64,000 bases of DNA from Streptomyces sp. NBC_01707 (GCF_041438805.1 NZ_CP109190.1:4960001-5024000); one strand, 5' to 3'; counted from the first letter of the stretch, positions 1-11,295 are shown. The notes: generated by a model not told the origin, from the sequence alone. A program made the numbers and translations.

Positions 1-1
1 G

Positions 2-310
2 TACGAGGTCCTGTGGACGCAGGCCACTCCCCTCACCCAGCAACTGCCCACATCCTCCCCCGGCACCCCCGTCACCGCCGTACAACGCAGCATCGCGCGC
101 CTCCTGGTCGAAGGCCACGTCGACGACGCGGTGGCCCGCAAGCTGGGCATCAGCGTCCGCACATGCCGGTCCCACATCGCCAAACTCATGCAGGCACTCG
201 ACGCCTCCAGCCGGACCCAACTGGGCGCGCTCATCGTCCAGTCGGGCATCGCCGAGCCGGACGGTGCCGCCCGCACCGACGCGGAAGGCCCGCCACCCGT
301 TTCCGGGTGA
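2..310 (+). CDS. LuxR-type DNA-binding regulator, C-terminal part (start lies before the window)
   Basis: Open from the first bases in frame 2 to a TGA at 308-310, giving about 102 residues with no start codon in the window. The piece carries a GerE/LuxR-like helix-turn-helix: a helix with SIARLLVEGHVDDAVARKLG, then a recognition helix around SVRTCRSHIAKLM, then ASSRTQLGALIV. These fit the usual pattern of LuxR C-terminal domains. The tail after the helix-turn-helix is short and polar. The sensory or receiver part lies outside the window, so neither signal nor target can be given. It converges on hspR, 36 bp away. The family call is fairly secure; the subfamily is not. Confidence 0.75.
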   Translation, partial: YEVLWTQATPLTQQLPTSSPGTPVTAVQRSIARLLVEGHVDDAVARKLGISVRTCRSHIAKLMQALDASSRTQLGALIVQSGIAEPDGAARTDAEGPPPVSG

Positions 311-346
311 CGGGCCTCGGCCGTCGTACGTGCGCCGTAACCGTGC

Positions 347-793
347 CTATTCCTTGGGCCTCTTCGGCCGCCAGACCACCAACGCACTCGTCTGCTGCAC
401 ATCCTGATACGGCACCAGATCACGCCGGTACGACGCGTGCACCTGCGCCTCGCGCTGCTGCATCGCCGCCGCCGCGCCGTCCACCGCCGCGGAGAGTTCG
501 GCGACGCGCTGCTGGAGCGCGGCGACCTGGTTCTCCAGCTCGATGATGCGCTTGATGCCCGCCAGGTTGATGCCCTCGTCCTGCGACAGTTGCTGCACGG
601 TGCGCAGCAGCTCGATGTCGCGGGCCGAGTAGCGCCGGCCGCGGCCGGCCGTGCGGTCCGGGGAGACCAGACCGAGGCGGTCGTACTGGCGCAGTGTCTG
701 CGGATGCAGGCCCGAGAGCTGGGCCGCGATCGAGATCACGTACACCGGTGAGTCATCGGTCAGTTGGTACGGATTACGTCGTCGGCCGTCCAC
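347..793 (-). CDS. hspR: Heat-shock repressor HspR (MerR family)
   Basis: A 148-residue MerR-type repressor of the dnaK operon. The N-terminal winged helix-turn-helix reads PVYVISIAAQLSGLHPQTL then RQYDRLGLVSPDRT, as in Streptomyces HspR. A coiled-coil helix follows (IIELENQVAALQQRVAEL), then a basic tail ending RPKRPKE. I start it at the GTG at 793, which gives MDGRRRNPYQL, the usual HspR N-terminus; an in-frame reading further upstream would lie inside dnaJ. It begins 1 bp after the dnaJ stop, so it is the last gene of dnaK-grpE-dnaJ-hspR and probably translationally coupled. HspR is known to need DnaK as corepressor and to bind HAIR palindromes, two of which precede dnaK here. Confidence 0.95.
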   Translation of the reverse strand: MDGRRRNPYQLTDDSPVYVISIAAQLSGLHPQTLRQYDRLGLVSPDRTAGRGRRYSARDIELLRTVQQLSQDEGINLAGIKRIIELENQVAALQQRVAELSAAVDGAAAAMQQREAQVHASYRRDLVPYQDVQQTSALVVWRPKRPKE

Positions 794-794
794 A

Positions 795-1982
795 TCATGC
801 TCCCTTCGCGGCCTGGAACAGCTCCGCCCGCGGGTCCTCCCCCGCGGTCGCCTTCCGGTAGGCCTCCAGCGCGTCCTGCGCCTCGGAACCCAGTTCCTTC
901 GGCACGGCCACCTCGACGGTGACCAGCAGGTCGCCCCGGGTGCCGTCCTTGCGCACCGCACCCTTGCCCCGGGCGCGCATCGTACGCCCGTTGGGGGTAC
1001 CGGCCGGCAGTTTCAGGGTGACCGGAGGTCCGCCGAGCGTGGGGACCTTCACCTCGCCGCCGAGCGCCGCCTCCACGAAGGTGACGGGCACGGTGACCGT
1101 GAGGTTGTCGTCCCTGCGGCCGAAGACCGGGTGGGCGTCGACATGGACGACGACGTACAGATCGCCGGCCGGGCCGCCGCGCTCGCCCGGAGCGCCCTTG
1201 CCGCGCAGCCGGATCCGCTGGCCGTCGGAGACGCCCGCCGGGATCCTGACCTGCATGGTGCGCGACGAACGCGCCCGTCCACTGCCCTTGCAGACATCGC
1301 ACGGGTCCTGGGCGATGAGGCCCCGGCCCTTGCAGTCCACGCAGGGATCGGTGAGCGAGAACCCGCCGCCGCTGCCGCGCGACACCTGGCCGGTGCCGAC
1401 ACAGGTCGGGCAGACCCTCGGGGTGCCGTTCTTGTCGCCGGTGCCCGAACACGCCTTGCAGGGCGCCTGGCTGGACATCCGCAGCGGGACCGTGGCCCCG
1501 TCGACGGCCTCGGTGAAGCTGAGCGTCACCTCGGACTCGATGTCCTGGCCACGGCGTGGCTGCACACGCGTCCCCGCACCGCCGCCCCGGTTGAACAGGC
1601 CGCCGAAGACATCGCCGAGACCGCCGCCGCCGCCGAAACCACCGGGGCCGCCGGCTCCGCCGCCCTGGGTCCCTCCGAAGAGGTCGCCCAGGTCGAAGTT
1701 GAAGTTGCCTCCCGCACCACCGGGACCGGCCCGGAAGCCGCCGTTGCCGAAGAGGGCGCGCGCCTCGTCGTACTCCTTGCGCTTCTTGGAGTCGCCGAGG
1801 ATGTCATTGGCCTCGGAGATCTCCTTGAAGCGCTCCTCCGCCTTGTCGTCGCCCTTGTTGGCGTCCGGGTGGAACTCGCGGGCGAGCTTGCGGTACGCCT
1901 TCTTGATCTCGGCGTCGGTGGCGTCCTTGGGGACGCCGAGGACCTTGTAGTAGTCCTTCTCGACGAAGTCCTTCGTGCTCAT
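795..1982 (-). CDS. dnaJ: Molecular chaperone DnaJ
   Basis: A 395-residue full-length type I Hsp40, the co-chaperone that stimulates the DnaK ATPase and delivers unfolded clients. The J domain is at about residues 9-75 with the HPD motif at 38-40 (REFHPDAN). A long Gly/Phe-rich linker follows (about 78-140, including runs of GG). Then come four zinc-finger repeats, CKACSGTG, CPTCVGTG, CVDCKGRG and CDVCKGSG (about 175-245), and the C-terminal client-binding domain. It starts at the ATG at 1982, 93 bp after grpE, across a strong hairpin, and hspR begins just after its stop. This is the copy linked to hspR, usually called dnaJ1 in streptomycetes. Confidence 0.96.
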   Translation of the reverse strand: MSTKDFVEKDYYKVLGVPKDATDAEIKKAYRKLAREFHPDANKGDDKAEERFKEISEANDILGDSKKRKEYDEARALFGNGGFRAGPGGAGGNFNFDLGDLFGGTQGGGAGGPGGFGGGGGLGDVFGGLFNRGGGAGTRVQPRRGQDIESEVTLSFTEAVDGATVPLRMSSQAPCKACSGTGDKNGTPRVCPTCVGTGQVSRGSGGGFSLTDPCVDCKGRGLIAQDPCDVCKGSGRARSSRTMQVRIPAGVSDGQRIRLRGKGAPGERGGPAGDLYVVVHVDAHPVFGRRDDNLTVTVPVTFVEAALGGEVKVPTLGGPPVTLKLPAGTPNGRTMRARGKGAVRKDGTRGDLLVTVEVAVPKELGSEAQDALEAYRKATAGEDPRAELFQAAKGA

Positions 1983-2011
1983 CGACGTCCCTCCTTCCGG
2001 ACGATCGGCCG

Positions 2012-2037
2012 GGCGACCGGCCCGAGGGCCGGTCGCC
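2012..2037. other. Hairpin in the grpE-dnaJ spacer
   Basis: A near-perfect inverted repeat, GGCGACCGGCCC then GGGCCGGTCGCC, sits between grpE and dnaJ. It has no T tract on either strand. It could be a processing or attenuation structure that lowers dnaJ-hspR expression relative to dnaK-grpE. That role is inference; only the stem is seen. Confidence 0.5.
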
Positions 2038-2075
2038 GGGGCAGACGGTGGGCCCCGCGGTGGTCGGACGAAATG

Positions 2076-4594
<2,519 letters not shown>

Positions 4595-4598
4595 CTAC

Positions 4599-4619
4599 TT
4601 GAGTGGATCTGACTCAAGG
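4599..4619. promoter_or_regulatory. HspR operator (HAIR element) 1, consensus
   Basis: A perfect HAIR palindrome, CTTGAGT-N7-ACTCAAG, 22 bp upstream of the dnaK start. This is the known consensus for the HspR-associated inverted repeat. With hspR as the fourth gene of the operon it closes an autoregulatory loop. Confidence 0.95.
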
Positions 4620-4649
4620 ATGCACGACACCCGCCCCAGAGTCAACAGA

Positions 4650-4670
4650 CCTGAGTGGGGTCGACTCAAC
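4650..4670. promoter_or_regulatory. HspR operator (HAIR element) 2, degenerate
   Basis: A second HAIR, CCTGAGT-N7-ACTCAAC, with outer bases degenerate and both cores (TGAGT/ACTCA) intact. Its centre is 51 bp from that of HAIR 1. An isolated half-site, AGAGTCAA, lies between the two. Two or more HAIRs upstream of dnaK are usual in streptomycetes. Confidence 0.88.
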
Positions 4671-4892
4671 TATCGTGCACATACCATGCGCCACCTGCGG
4701 TTTGTCCGAGATACGACGGGTACATATCCGGGCACATGTCCCGCGACGTCACCGGCGATCGAGGGTGACACCTGCCGACCCGACGGCCCGCTCACCCCGC
4801 TCCATCATCGCCGCATGGGATCGTTCTGTCACAAAATGCCGCGAGATGCACAAAACAGGCATCCGCCCCGTCCAACCCGGCAGGTGTGCACG

Positions 4893-5492
4893 ATGCAGAC
4901 GCAGATGACGGCGAAGCGCGCGCTGGATCTGGCCCTCGGCTCGGTCCTGCTCGTCCTGGCCGCCCCCCTGCTCGCCGCAGGAGCCGTCGCTCTCGCCGCA
5001 CGGCGGCCCCCCGACGGCGTACTGACCCGCTCCGTGCGGATCGGCCTGGCCGGGCGGCCCTTCGTACTGCGCACCCTGCGCACCCGCCGGCTGCGCCTCG
5101 ACCTGCTCTCCCGGCTGCCCCACGTCGTACGGGGAGAGCTCTCCCTCGTCGGACCGGAGCCGCTCCCCCCGGACGACGGGCGGACCGTGACCGACGGCGG
5201 AACGGCCGGCGGCGCCGGGGACGGGGCCGGCGCGCAACACTGGCGGCAGGAGCTGAGACCCGGCCTGACCGGCCTGGCCCAGATCCGCTCCCGCTCCGGG
5301 ATGCCGTGGGACGAACCGGCTCTGCTCGACCAGCACTACGCCGAGCACCACTGGCTGGGACTCGATCTGGCGATCATGGCGGCGGCGGTACACATTCCGC
5401 TGCGCGCCGCGGTCCGCGGGCTCACCCACCGCGGCAAGGCACACCTGAGCGACACAGATCACCGACTGCGCGGCTACAGCGCGGCGGAATAA
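4893..5492 (+). CDS. Short bacterial sugar transferase (undecaprenyl-phosphate glycosylphosphotransferase type)
   Basis: A 199-residue protein with the layout of the catalytic module of the WcaJ/WbaP phosphoglycosyl transferases, which put a sugar phosphate on undecaprenyl phosphate. An N-terminal membrane helix, RALDLALGSVLLVLAAPLLA, is followed by a basic segment (FVLRTLRTRRLRL), the motif RGELSLVGPEPL, and LRPGLTGLAQIRSRSGM, then LDQHYAEHHWLGLDLAIM. All match the family in order. It is shorter than typical family modules: the segment between the FRT-like region and LSLVGP is compressed, and the KFRTM and DELPQ motifs are degenerate (here LRTLR and LSRLPHV). Activity is therefore uncertain. 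The ATG at 4893 is chosen; an in-frame GTG at 4884 is possible. It is divergent from dnaK with no obvious partner gene. Confidence 0.75.
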   Translation: MQTQMTAKRALDLALGSVLLVLAAPLLAAGAVALAARRPPDGVLTRSVRIGLAGRPFVLRTLRTRRLRLDLLSRLPHVVRGELSLVGPEPLPPDDGRTVTDGGTAGGAGDGAGAQHWRQELRPGLTGLAQIRSRSGMPWDEPALLDQHYAEHHWLGLDLAIMAAAVHIPLRAAVRGLTHRGKAHLSDTDHRLRGYSAAE

Positions 5493-5601
5493 GTGGATAG
5501 TGTCAGCACAGACTGATTAAGTTACTGCTTAGTAATCGCTTGTACTCCGACACGTCCCACGAGTGCCGGATCCCACCCTCGCAGGCCCGAGGAGCCCCCA
5601 A

Positions 5602-7869
5602 ATGCAACTCGCCGCGATCATCGTGTCGCTGGTGCTGACTGTGGTCGGCGTTGCGCTCATCGCCCGAGCCGTCGCGCAGATCTACCGGTTCGTCAAACTC
5701 GGACAGCCGGTCCCGGCAGGCAGCCGCACCGACAACCCGAAGCAGCGCACGATCACCCTGGCCAAGGAGTTCCTCGGCCATACCCGGATGAACCGGTGGG
5801 GGATCGTCGGCTTCGCGCACTGGTTCGTCGCCATCGGCTTCCTGACGCTGCCGCCGACGCTGCTCCAGGCGTACGGGCAGCTCTTCAAGGCCGACTGGGT
5901 GCTGCCGATCATCGGTGAATGGCTGCCGTTCGAGCTCTACATCGAGTTCATCGGCCTGATGACGACGGTCGGCATCCTTGTGCTGATCGCCATCCGGCTG
6001 CTGAACCTGCCTTCCCGGGCCGGCCGCAAGTCCCGGTTCGCGGGCTCCAAGGCCTGGCAGGCGTACTTCGTCGAGTACGTCATCCTCGTCATCGGCCTGG
6101 CGATCCTGACCCTGCGTGGTCTCGAGGGTGCGATCCACCACGTGGAGGGCTACGAAGCCGCGTACTTCGTCTCGTACCCCCTGGTCCTCGCCTTCAAGGG
6201 ACTCGGGCTCGGCGCGCTCCAGAACCTCATCTACTTCACCGCGATGATCAAGATCGGCACCTCGCTGATCTGGATGATCACGGTCTCGCTCAACACCAAC
6301 ATGGGTGTCGCCTGGCACCGTTTCCTCGGCTTCCCGAACATCTGGTTCAAGCGGAACGCCGACGGCGCGGTCGCGCTCGGCGCGCTGCAGCCGATGACCT
6401 CCGGCGGCAAGGAGATCGACTTCGAGGACCCGGGCGAGGACGACGTCTTCGGTGTCTCCCAGGTCGAGCAGTTCTCCTGGAAGGGCATCCTCGACTTCTC
6501 CACGTGCACGGAGTGCGGTCGCTGCCAGTCGCAGTGCCCCGCCTGGAACACCGGCAAGCCGCTCTCCCCGAAGCTCCTGATCATGTCGCTGCGCGACCAC
6601 GCGCACGCCAAGGCCCCGTACCTGCTCGCCGGCGGCGGCAAGGACATGGAGGGCAACGAGAAGGCGTCCGAGGAGCAGCTGAAGGACGTCCCGGCCGCGG
6701 CCCTCGCCGAGGCCGAACGCCCCCTGATCGGCACGGTCGAGGAGAACGGCGTCATCGACCCGGACGTGCTCTGGTCCTGCACCACCTGCGGTGCGTGCGT
6801 GGAGCAGTGCCCGGTCGACATCGAGCACATCGACCACATCGTCGACATGCGCCGCTACCAGGTGATGATCGAGTCCGCGTTCCCGTCCGAGGCGGGCACG
6901 ATGCTCAAGAACCTGGAGAAGAAGGGCAACCCCTGGGGGCTCGCCAAGAAGCAGCGCGTCGAGTGGACCAAGGAGGTCGACTTCGAGGTCCCGATCGTCG
7001 GCAAGGACGTCGAGGACCTGTCGGAGATCGACTACCTCTACTGGGTCGGCTGCGCGGGCGCCCTGGAGGACCGGGCCAAGAAGACCACCAAGGCCTTCGC
7101 CGAGCTGCTGCACATCGCGGGCGTGAAGTTCGCGATCATGGGTGGCGACGAGAAGTGCACGGGTGACTCGGCCCGCCGCCTGGGCAACGAGCCGCTGTTC
7201 CAGCAGCTCGGCCAGGAGAACGTCGCGATGCTGAACATGGCGTTCGGCGAGGACGACGAGGACGAGACGACGAAGAAGCCCAAGTCGTCCAAGAAGATCG
7301 TCGCGACCTGCCCGCACTGCTTCAACACCATCGCGAACGAGTACCCGCAGCTCGGCGGCGAGTACGAGGTCATCCACCACACGCAGCTGCTCCAGCACCT
7401 GGTGGACGAGGGCAAGCTGATCCCGGTGACCCCGGTCGAGGGCCTGATCACGTACCACGACCCGTGCTACCTGGGCCGGCACAACAAGATCTACACGCCG
7501 CCGCGCGAGATCATCGCGAAGGTGCCGGGTCTGCGGAACGAGGAGATGCACCGACACAAGGAGCGCGGCTTCTGCTGCGGCGCCGGTGGTGCCCGGATGT
7601 GGATGGAGGAGCGGATCGGCAAGCGCATCAACAACGAGCGCGTCGACGAAGCCCTCTCCCTCAACCCGGACATCGTCTCCACCGCCTGCCCGTTCTGCCT
7701 CGTCATGCTGACCGACTCGGTCAACGGCAAGAAGAACGACGGCAAGGCGAAGGAGTCGGTCCAGGTGGTCGACGTCTCGCAGCTGCTGCTCGACTCGGTG
7801 AAGACCCCGGCGGACCCGGCCGGCGAGCCGGAGACCGAGAGTGCGCCGGAGCCGGAGCCGGTGAAGTAG
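5602..7869 (+). CDS. Membrane-anchored iron-sulfur oxidoreductase with CCG domains (heterodisulfide-reductase/GlpC-like)
   Basis: A 755-residue electron-transfer protein of the type common in actinobacteria (Rv0338c-like). Residues 1 to about 230 hold several membrane helices (MQLAAIIVSLVL, WGIVGFAHWFVAIGF and YIEFIGLMTTVGILVLIAI among them), resembling the cytochrome-b-like gamma subunit of nitrate reductase. Two [4Fe-4S] motifs follow: CTECGRCQSQCP at about 302 and CTTCGACVEQCP at about 393. The C-terminal half has two cysteine-rich CCG domains: WVGCAGALED, KCTGDSARR and ATCPHCFNT, then DPCYLGRHN, GFCCGAGGAR and ACPFCLVM. The start is the ATG at 5602, with CGAGGAG 7 bp upstream; a GTG at 5563 has no comparable site. 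The physiological donor and acceptor are not evident. It stands alone and ends at a strong terminator. Confidence 0.88.
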   Translation: MQLAAIIVSLVLTVVGVALIARAVAQIYRFVKLGQPVPAGSRTDNPKQRTITLAKEFLGHTRMNRWGIVGFAHWFVAIGFLTLPPTLLQAYGQLFKADWVLPIIGEWLPFELYIEFIGLMTTVGILVLIAIRLLNLPSRAGRKSRFAGSKAWQAYFVEYVILVIGLAILTLRGLEGAIHHVEGYEAAYFVSYPLVLAFKGLGLGALQNLIYFTAMIKIGTSLIWMITVSLNTNMGVAWHRFLGFPNIWFKRNADGAVALGALQPMTSGGKEIDFEDPGEDDVFGVSQVEQFSWKGILDFSTCTECGRCQSQCPAWNTGKPLSPKLLIMSLRDHAHAKAPYLLAGGGKDMEGNEKASEEQLKDVPAAALAEAERPLIGTVEENGVIDPDVLWSCTTCGACVEQCPVDIEHIDHIVDMRRYQVMIESAFPSEAGTMLKNLEKKGNPWGLAKKQRVEWTKEVDFEVPIVGKDVEDLSEIDYLYWVGCAGALEDRAKKTTKAFAELLHIAGVKFAIMGGDEKCTGDSARRLGNEPLFQQLGQENVAMLNMAFGEDDEDETTKKPKSSKKIVATCPHCFNTIANEYPQLGGEYEVIHHTQLLQHLVDEGKLIPVTPVEGLITYHDPCYLGRHNKIYTPPREIIAKVPGLRNEEMHRHKERGFCCGAGGARMWMEERIGKRINNERVDEALSLNPDIVSTACPFCLVMLTDSVNGKKNDGKAKESVQVVDVSQLLLDSVKTPADPAGEPETESAPEPEPVK

Positions 7870-7881
7870 CTTCCGGCCGCT

Positions 7882-7917
7882 GGAGGGGCTGATGGGGACT
7901 TCCCCATCAGCCCCTCC
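7882..7917 (+). terminator. Rho-independent-type terminator of the Fe-S oxidoreductase gene
   Basis: A perfect 16-bp stem, GGAGGGGCTGATGGGG, with a 4-nt loop, 12 bp after the stop codon. It is followed only by TGTCATTTCC, the short T-poor tail usual in this genus. Confidence 0.9.
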
Positions 7918-8296
7918 TGTCATTTCCGGCCCCTCGGCCCCCACTGCCTTCGCGTCGCTGCCAGGCGACGCTCCCGGGTGCCGTCCGTCGACGGGGAAGA
8001 GTCGGTCGACGTGGAGAGCGACGGGTTCCCCGGCGGCGAAGCCGGGGCTTTCGGGACGGTTTCGTACAGGGCGGTGCTCGGCCGGCGGCGGGAGCCTCCG
8101 GGGAGGCCCCGCCGCCGGCCCCCTCCCGCCTCAGAAATAGTTGCGACTCCCATACAACCCTCCGGCCCCACCGCGAGTCTCCTGTTCGCCAACCGCAGTG
8201 CTACACCCGGGACAACTCCCGGCAAACGCCCGCGGAACGCACCCCATTGACTGCGGATGCCCGCCAGGCATCCCCGCATGCTGCAGGAGAACCCGC
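7918..8296. other. Intergenic stretch upstream of the first FG-GAP gene
   Basis: About 380 bases with no coding feature I can support. The last 25 bases hold a clear ribosome binding site (GCAGGAGA, 8283-8290) for the gene starting at 8297. The rest is GC-rich with short hairpins (GCCGGCGGCGAAGCCGG type) but no recognised promoter motif. Confidence 0.5.
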
Positions 8297-9769
8297 ATGC
8301 AGAAGCACCTGCGTATCGCCCTCGCATCGGCCGCCGCGGCCGCGCTGACGGGCGGTCTGCTCTCCCTCTCGACGGGCGTGGCCGGCGCCGCGGACTCCGT
8401 CCATCACCCCATGGCGGACTTCAACGGCGACCACATCGGTGACGTCGCCTTCTCCGCCGGCTGGGCGACCGTCGGCGGCAAGAAGGACGCCGGCCAGATC
8501 GTCGCCCTGTACGGCTCCGCGAACGGCGTGACGTCCACCGCCCGCAAGACCGTCAGCCAGAACACGACCGGCGTCCCCGGCAACGCCGAGACCGGCGACG
8601 GCTTCGGCTGGGTCAGCGCGTACGGCGACTTCAACTCCGACGGTTTCGACGACTTGGCCGTCTCCACGCGCTATGAGGACGTGGACGGCGACACCGACGG
8701 CGGCACCGTCGCGATCCTGTGGGGTTCCTCCTCGGGCCTCACCGGCGGCACGACGATCCAGGACCCGGCCGTCTCCTCGCACGACCAGTGGGGCCGCACG
8801 CTCGCCGCGGGCGACTTCGACCACGACGGCAAGGACGACCTCGCGATCGGATCCACGGCGAGCACGATCTACGTCTACAAGGGCGGCATCGCCAAGACGG
8901 GCACCTCGGGCGGCCGCTACACCGTCAAGCCGCCGATCCAGTCCGGCGGCAGCAGCGGCCCGATCAACCTCACCGCGGGCGACGTGAACGGCGACGGCGC
9001 CACCGACCTCGTGGTCGACGGCTACGAGACCACGACCGACTACGGCTGGAACACCAACTACTACGTTCCCGGCTCCGCATCCGGCCTGAACGCCTCGGCC
9101 GCGAAGGCGCTGAAGCCCGGCATCATCACCGCCATCGGCGACGTCAACGGGGACGGCTTCGGCGACATCGTGACCGGCCAGGAGTGGGACAAGCCCAAGG
9201 ACGGCAGCCCGGTGCTGCCCGGCACGGTCGACGGCGGCAAGGTCAACATCACGTACGGCTCCGCGGGCGGCCCCGCCACGACCACCGCCATCAACCAGGA
9301 CACCGGCAACGTTCCCGGCGGCTCCGAGCGCGGCGACTACTTCGGCGGCGAGCTGTCCCTCGGCGACATCAACGGCGACAACTTCCAGGACCTGGTCGTC
9401 GGCGCCCCGGGCGAAAACCTGGGCAAGGCCGTGGACACCGGCTCCGTGACGGTTCTGTACGGCTCCGCATCCGGCATCAACACCCAGTCCGGCGGCCAGT
9501 TCTTCGCCCAGTCCACGGCCGGCGTCCCCGGCTCGGACGAGTCGAAGGACTACTTCGGCAACGAGGTCAAGCTCACCGACGTCACCGGCGACGGCAAGGC
9601 CGACCTGACGATCGGCGCGTACGGCGAGAACGGCGGCAACGGCGCGCTGACCTACCTCCCGTCCAACGGCACCCGCATCACCACGACGGGCGCGCGCTCG
9701 CTCTCGACGACGTCGGTGGGCGTGTCCACCGACGCGTACCCGGGACTGGGCGGCAACGCAGCCAACTGA
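8297..9769 (+). CDS. Secreted FG-GAP repeat protein (integrin alpha-like beta-propeller)
   Basis: A 490-residue exported protein. Residues 1-33 form a Sec signal peptide with a typical VAGAA cleavage region. The rest is built of FG-GAP blades. I count seven DxNxDGxxD calcium-loop motifs, among them DFNGDHIGDVAF, DFNSDGFDDLAV, DFDHDGKDDLAI, DVNGDGATDLVV, DVNGDGFGDIVT, DINGDNFQDLVV and DVTGDGKADLTI, interleaved with VLYGSASG-type strands. The expected fold is a seven-bladed propeller binding Ca2+. No catalytic domain is attached, so a role in surface adhesion or binding is inference. The ATG at 8297 follows GCAGGAGA; the longer in-frame reading from 8141 lacks such a site. A related gene follows after a terminator. 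Confidence 0.88.
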   Translation: MQKHLRIALASAAAAALTGGLLSLSTGVAGAADSVHHPMADFNGDHIGDVAFSAGWATVGGKKDAGQIVALYGSANGVTSTARKTVSQNTTGVPGNAETGDGFGWVSAYGDFNSDGFDDLAVSTRYEDVDGDTDGGTVAILWGSSSGLTGGTTIQDPAVSSHDQWGRTLAAGDFDHDGKDDLAIGSTASTIYVYKGGIAKTGTSGGRYTVKPPIQSGGSSGPINLTAGDVNGDGATDLVVDGYETTTDYGWNTNYYVPGSASGLNASAAKALKPGIITAIGDVNGDGFGDIVTGQEWDKPKDGSPVLPGTVDGGKVNITYGSAGGPATTTAINQDTGNVPGGSERGDYFGGELSLGDINGDNFQDLVVGAPGENLGKAVDTGSVTVLYGSASGINTQSGGQFFAQSTAGVPGSDESKDYFGNEVKLTDVTGDGKADLTIGAYGENGGNGALTYLPSNGTRITTTGARSLSTTSVGVSTDAYPGLGGNAAN

Positions 9770-9788
9770 CCGGCTGCTTCGCGTTGTC

Positions 9789-9815
9789 GGGCCCGCACCG
9801 TCGAGGTGCGGGCCC
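9789..9815 (+). terminator. Hairpin terminator between two FG-GAP genes
   Basis: A perfect 11-bp stem, GGGCCCGCACC, with a 5-nt loop, 19 bp after the stop of the first FG-GAP gene and followed by CCTTCCCTG. It suggests that the two paralogues are transcribed separately. Confidence 0.8.
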
Positions 9816-9846
9816 CTTCCCTGTCTGCACCCACCTCTGGAGCACC

Positions 9847-11295
9847 ATGCGGAAGCGCACCCTTGTCCTGGCGGCAGCCATGCTCACCACCACCCTCCTC
9901 GGCTTCCCGGCGCCGGCGATCGCGGCTACCGCCAAGTACGCCGATGACTTCAACGGCGACGGCTACCGCGACCTGGTGGTGGGTGCTCCCGACGCCACCG
10001 TCTCCGGCAAGGCGGAAGCAGGTGCCGTCGTCGTCCTCTACGGCTCGGCAGCAGGTCCCAGCACGACCAAGAAGCAGCTGATCTCCCAGGCCACGGCGGG
10101 CGTGGTGGGCGCGGCGGAGGCGTACGACCGGTTCGGCGAGTCCGTGGCCTCGGCCGACCTGGACGCGGACGGCTACGCGGACCTGCTCGTCGGCTCGCCG
10201 TACGAGGATGTGAGCGAAGCACGCAACCGGGGCTCGGTCACCGTCCTCTGGGGCAGTTCCCAGGGGCTCAAGACCGGTGTCGCGCTGTCCACACCGTCCC
10301 CGGCCTTCGGCGGTGACGGCTGTTCCTTCGGGACCGGGCTCGCCGCCACCAGCCCCACCGCCACCTCTCGCGCCCTCGTATCCGTGCCCGGCTGGTGTGC
10401 CGTACGAACGCTCAGCGGACCTGTCAGCCGGACCGGGAAGCCCGCCTCGTCCGCACTGCTTGTGGACAACCCGTCCGCCGAGGACGCGCTACTGGGCGAC
10501 CTGGACAACAACGGGCACCCGGACGAAGTGGAGATCTCCGTGGGCCTCGGCGACCACCCTGCGGGCGGTGTGTTCGTCAACCCCCACGACACCCAGACCT
10601 ACGAGCCGCCGCTCCCCACCGACGGCGACAACGCCACCATCGGTGACGTCGACGGCGACGGGTACCGCGACCTCGTCATCGGAGATCCCGGCGACATGAC
10701 CGTCGACGGCACACCCCAGCCCGGCACCGGCCACCTGGGCGGTCAGATCGCCATCTGGCCCGGGGGCGCACAGGGCATCGACCCCGCCGCCACGCCGATC
10801 CTGATCCACCAGGACACCCCCGGAGTGCCCGGAACCGCCGAGAGCGACGATTCCTTCGGCGCCGATGTGAGCGTCGCCGACATCAATCAGGACGGATACG
10901 GCGACATCGCGGTCGGCGTCCCCGGTGAGGACCTCGACGGCACCCGGGACGCGGGCAGCGTCATCGTGATCCCGGGAAGCGCGACCGGTCCCACCGGCGC
11001 GGGCTCCACCAGCATCACGCAGAACGCCGCAGGCGTACCCGGAACCTCCGAGCGCTCCGACAGGTTCGGTGCGACGGTCCGTCTCACCGACTTCACCAAG
11101 GACGGCAGGCCCGACCTAGCCGTCGGCACGCCGGGTGAATGCGCCCCCGGCGCCACCCGCTCCACCGGTGGCGTCTGGGTGTTCAAGGCCTCCTCAACGG
11201 GTCTGAACCTCGCCACGTCCTACAGCGTCATGGCCGGCTCCGTGGGTCTGCCCACGACCACGGACACCTCCTGGTCGTCCGTACTCGCTCCATGA
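9847..11295 (+). CDS. Secreted FG-GAP repeat protein (second paralogue)
   Basis: A 482-residue exported protein with a Sec signal peptide at residues 1-27 (MRKRTLVLAAAMLTTTLLGF, ending PAIA-A). It has at least six calcium-loop motifs: DDFNGDGYRDLVV, DLDADGYADLLV, DLDNNGHPDEVE, DVDGDGYRDLVI, DINQDGYGDIAV and DFTKDGRPDLAV. The third (NNGHPDEVE) is degenerate, so one blade may not bind calcium. A Cys pair in the middle region (GDGC and GWC) and single cysteines elsewhere are absent from the 8297 paralogue. It belongs to the same family as 8297-9769 and 24006-25463, with closer resemblance at the N-terminus to the truncated copy that follows. The ATG at 9847 lies downstream of CTGGAGCACC, a weak ribosome site. 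Confidence 0.88.
   Translation: MRKRTLVLAAAMLTTTLLGFPAPAIAATAKYADDFNGDGYRDLVVGAPDATVSGKAEAGAVVVLYGSAAGPSTTKKQLISQATAGVVGAAEAYDRFGESVASADLDADGYADLLVGSPYEDVSEARNRGSVTVLWGSSQGLKTGVALSTPSPAFGGDGCSFGTGLAATSPTATSRALVSVPGWCAVRTLSGPVSRTGKPASSALLVDNPSAEDALLGDLDNNGHPDEVEISVGLGDHPAGGVFVNPHDTQTYEPPLPTDGDNATIGDVDGDGYRDLVIGDPGDMTVDGTPQPGTGHLGGQIAIWPGGAQGIDPAATPILIHQDTPGVPGTAESDDSFGADVSVADINQDGYGDIAVGVPGEDLDGTRDAGSVIVIPGSATGPTGAGSTSITQNAAGVPGTSERSDRFGATVRLTDFTKDGRPDLAVGTPGECAPGATRSTGGVWVFKASSTGLNLATSYSVMAGSVGLPTTTDTSWSSVLAP

Noticed and set aside
5503-7944. 813-codon minus-strand ORF opposite the Fe-S oxidoreductase
   Set aside because: Shadow frame with Arg/Leu/Asp-rich composition; the plus-strand product has full Fe-S motifs.
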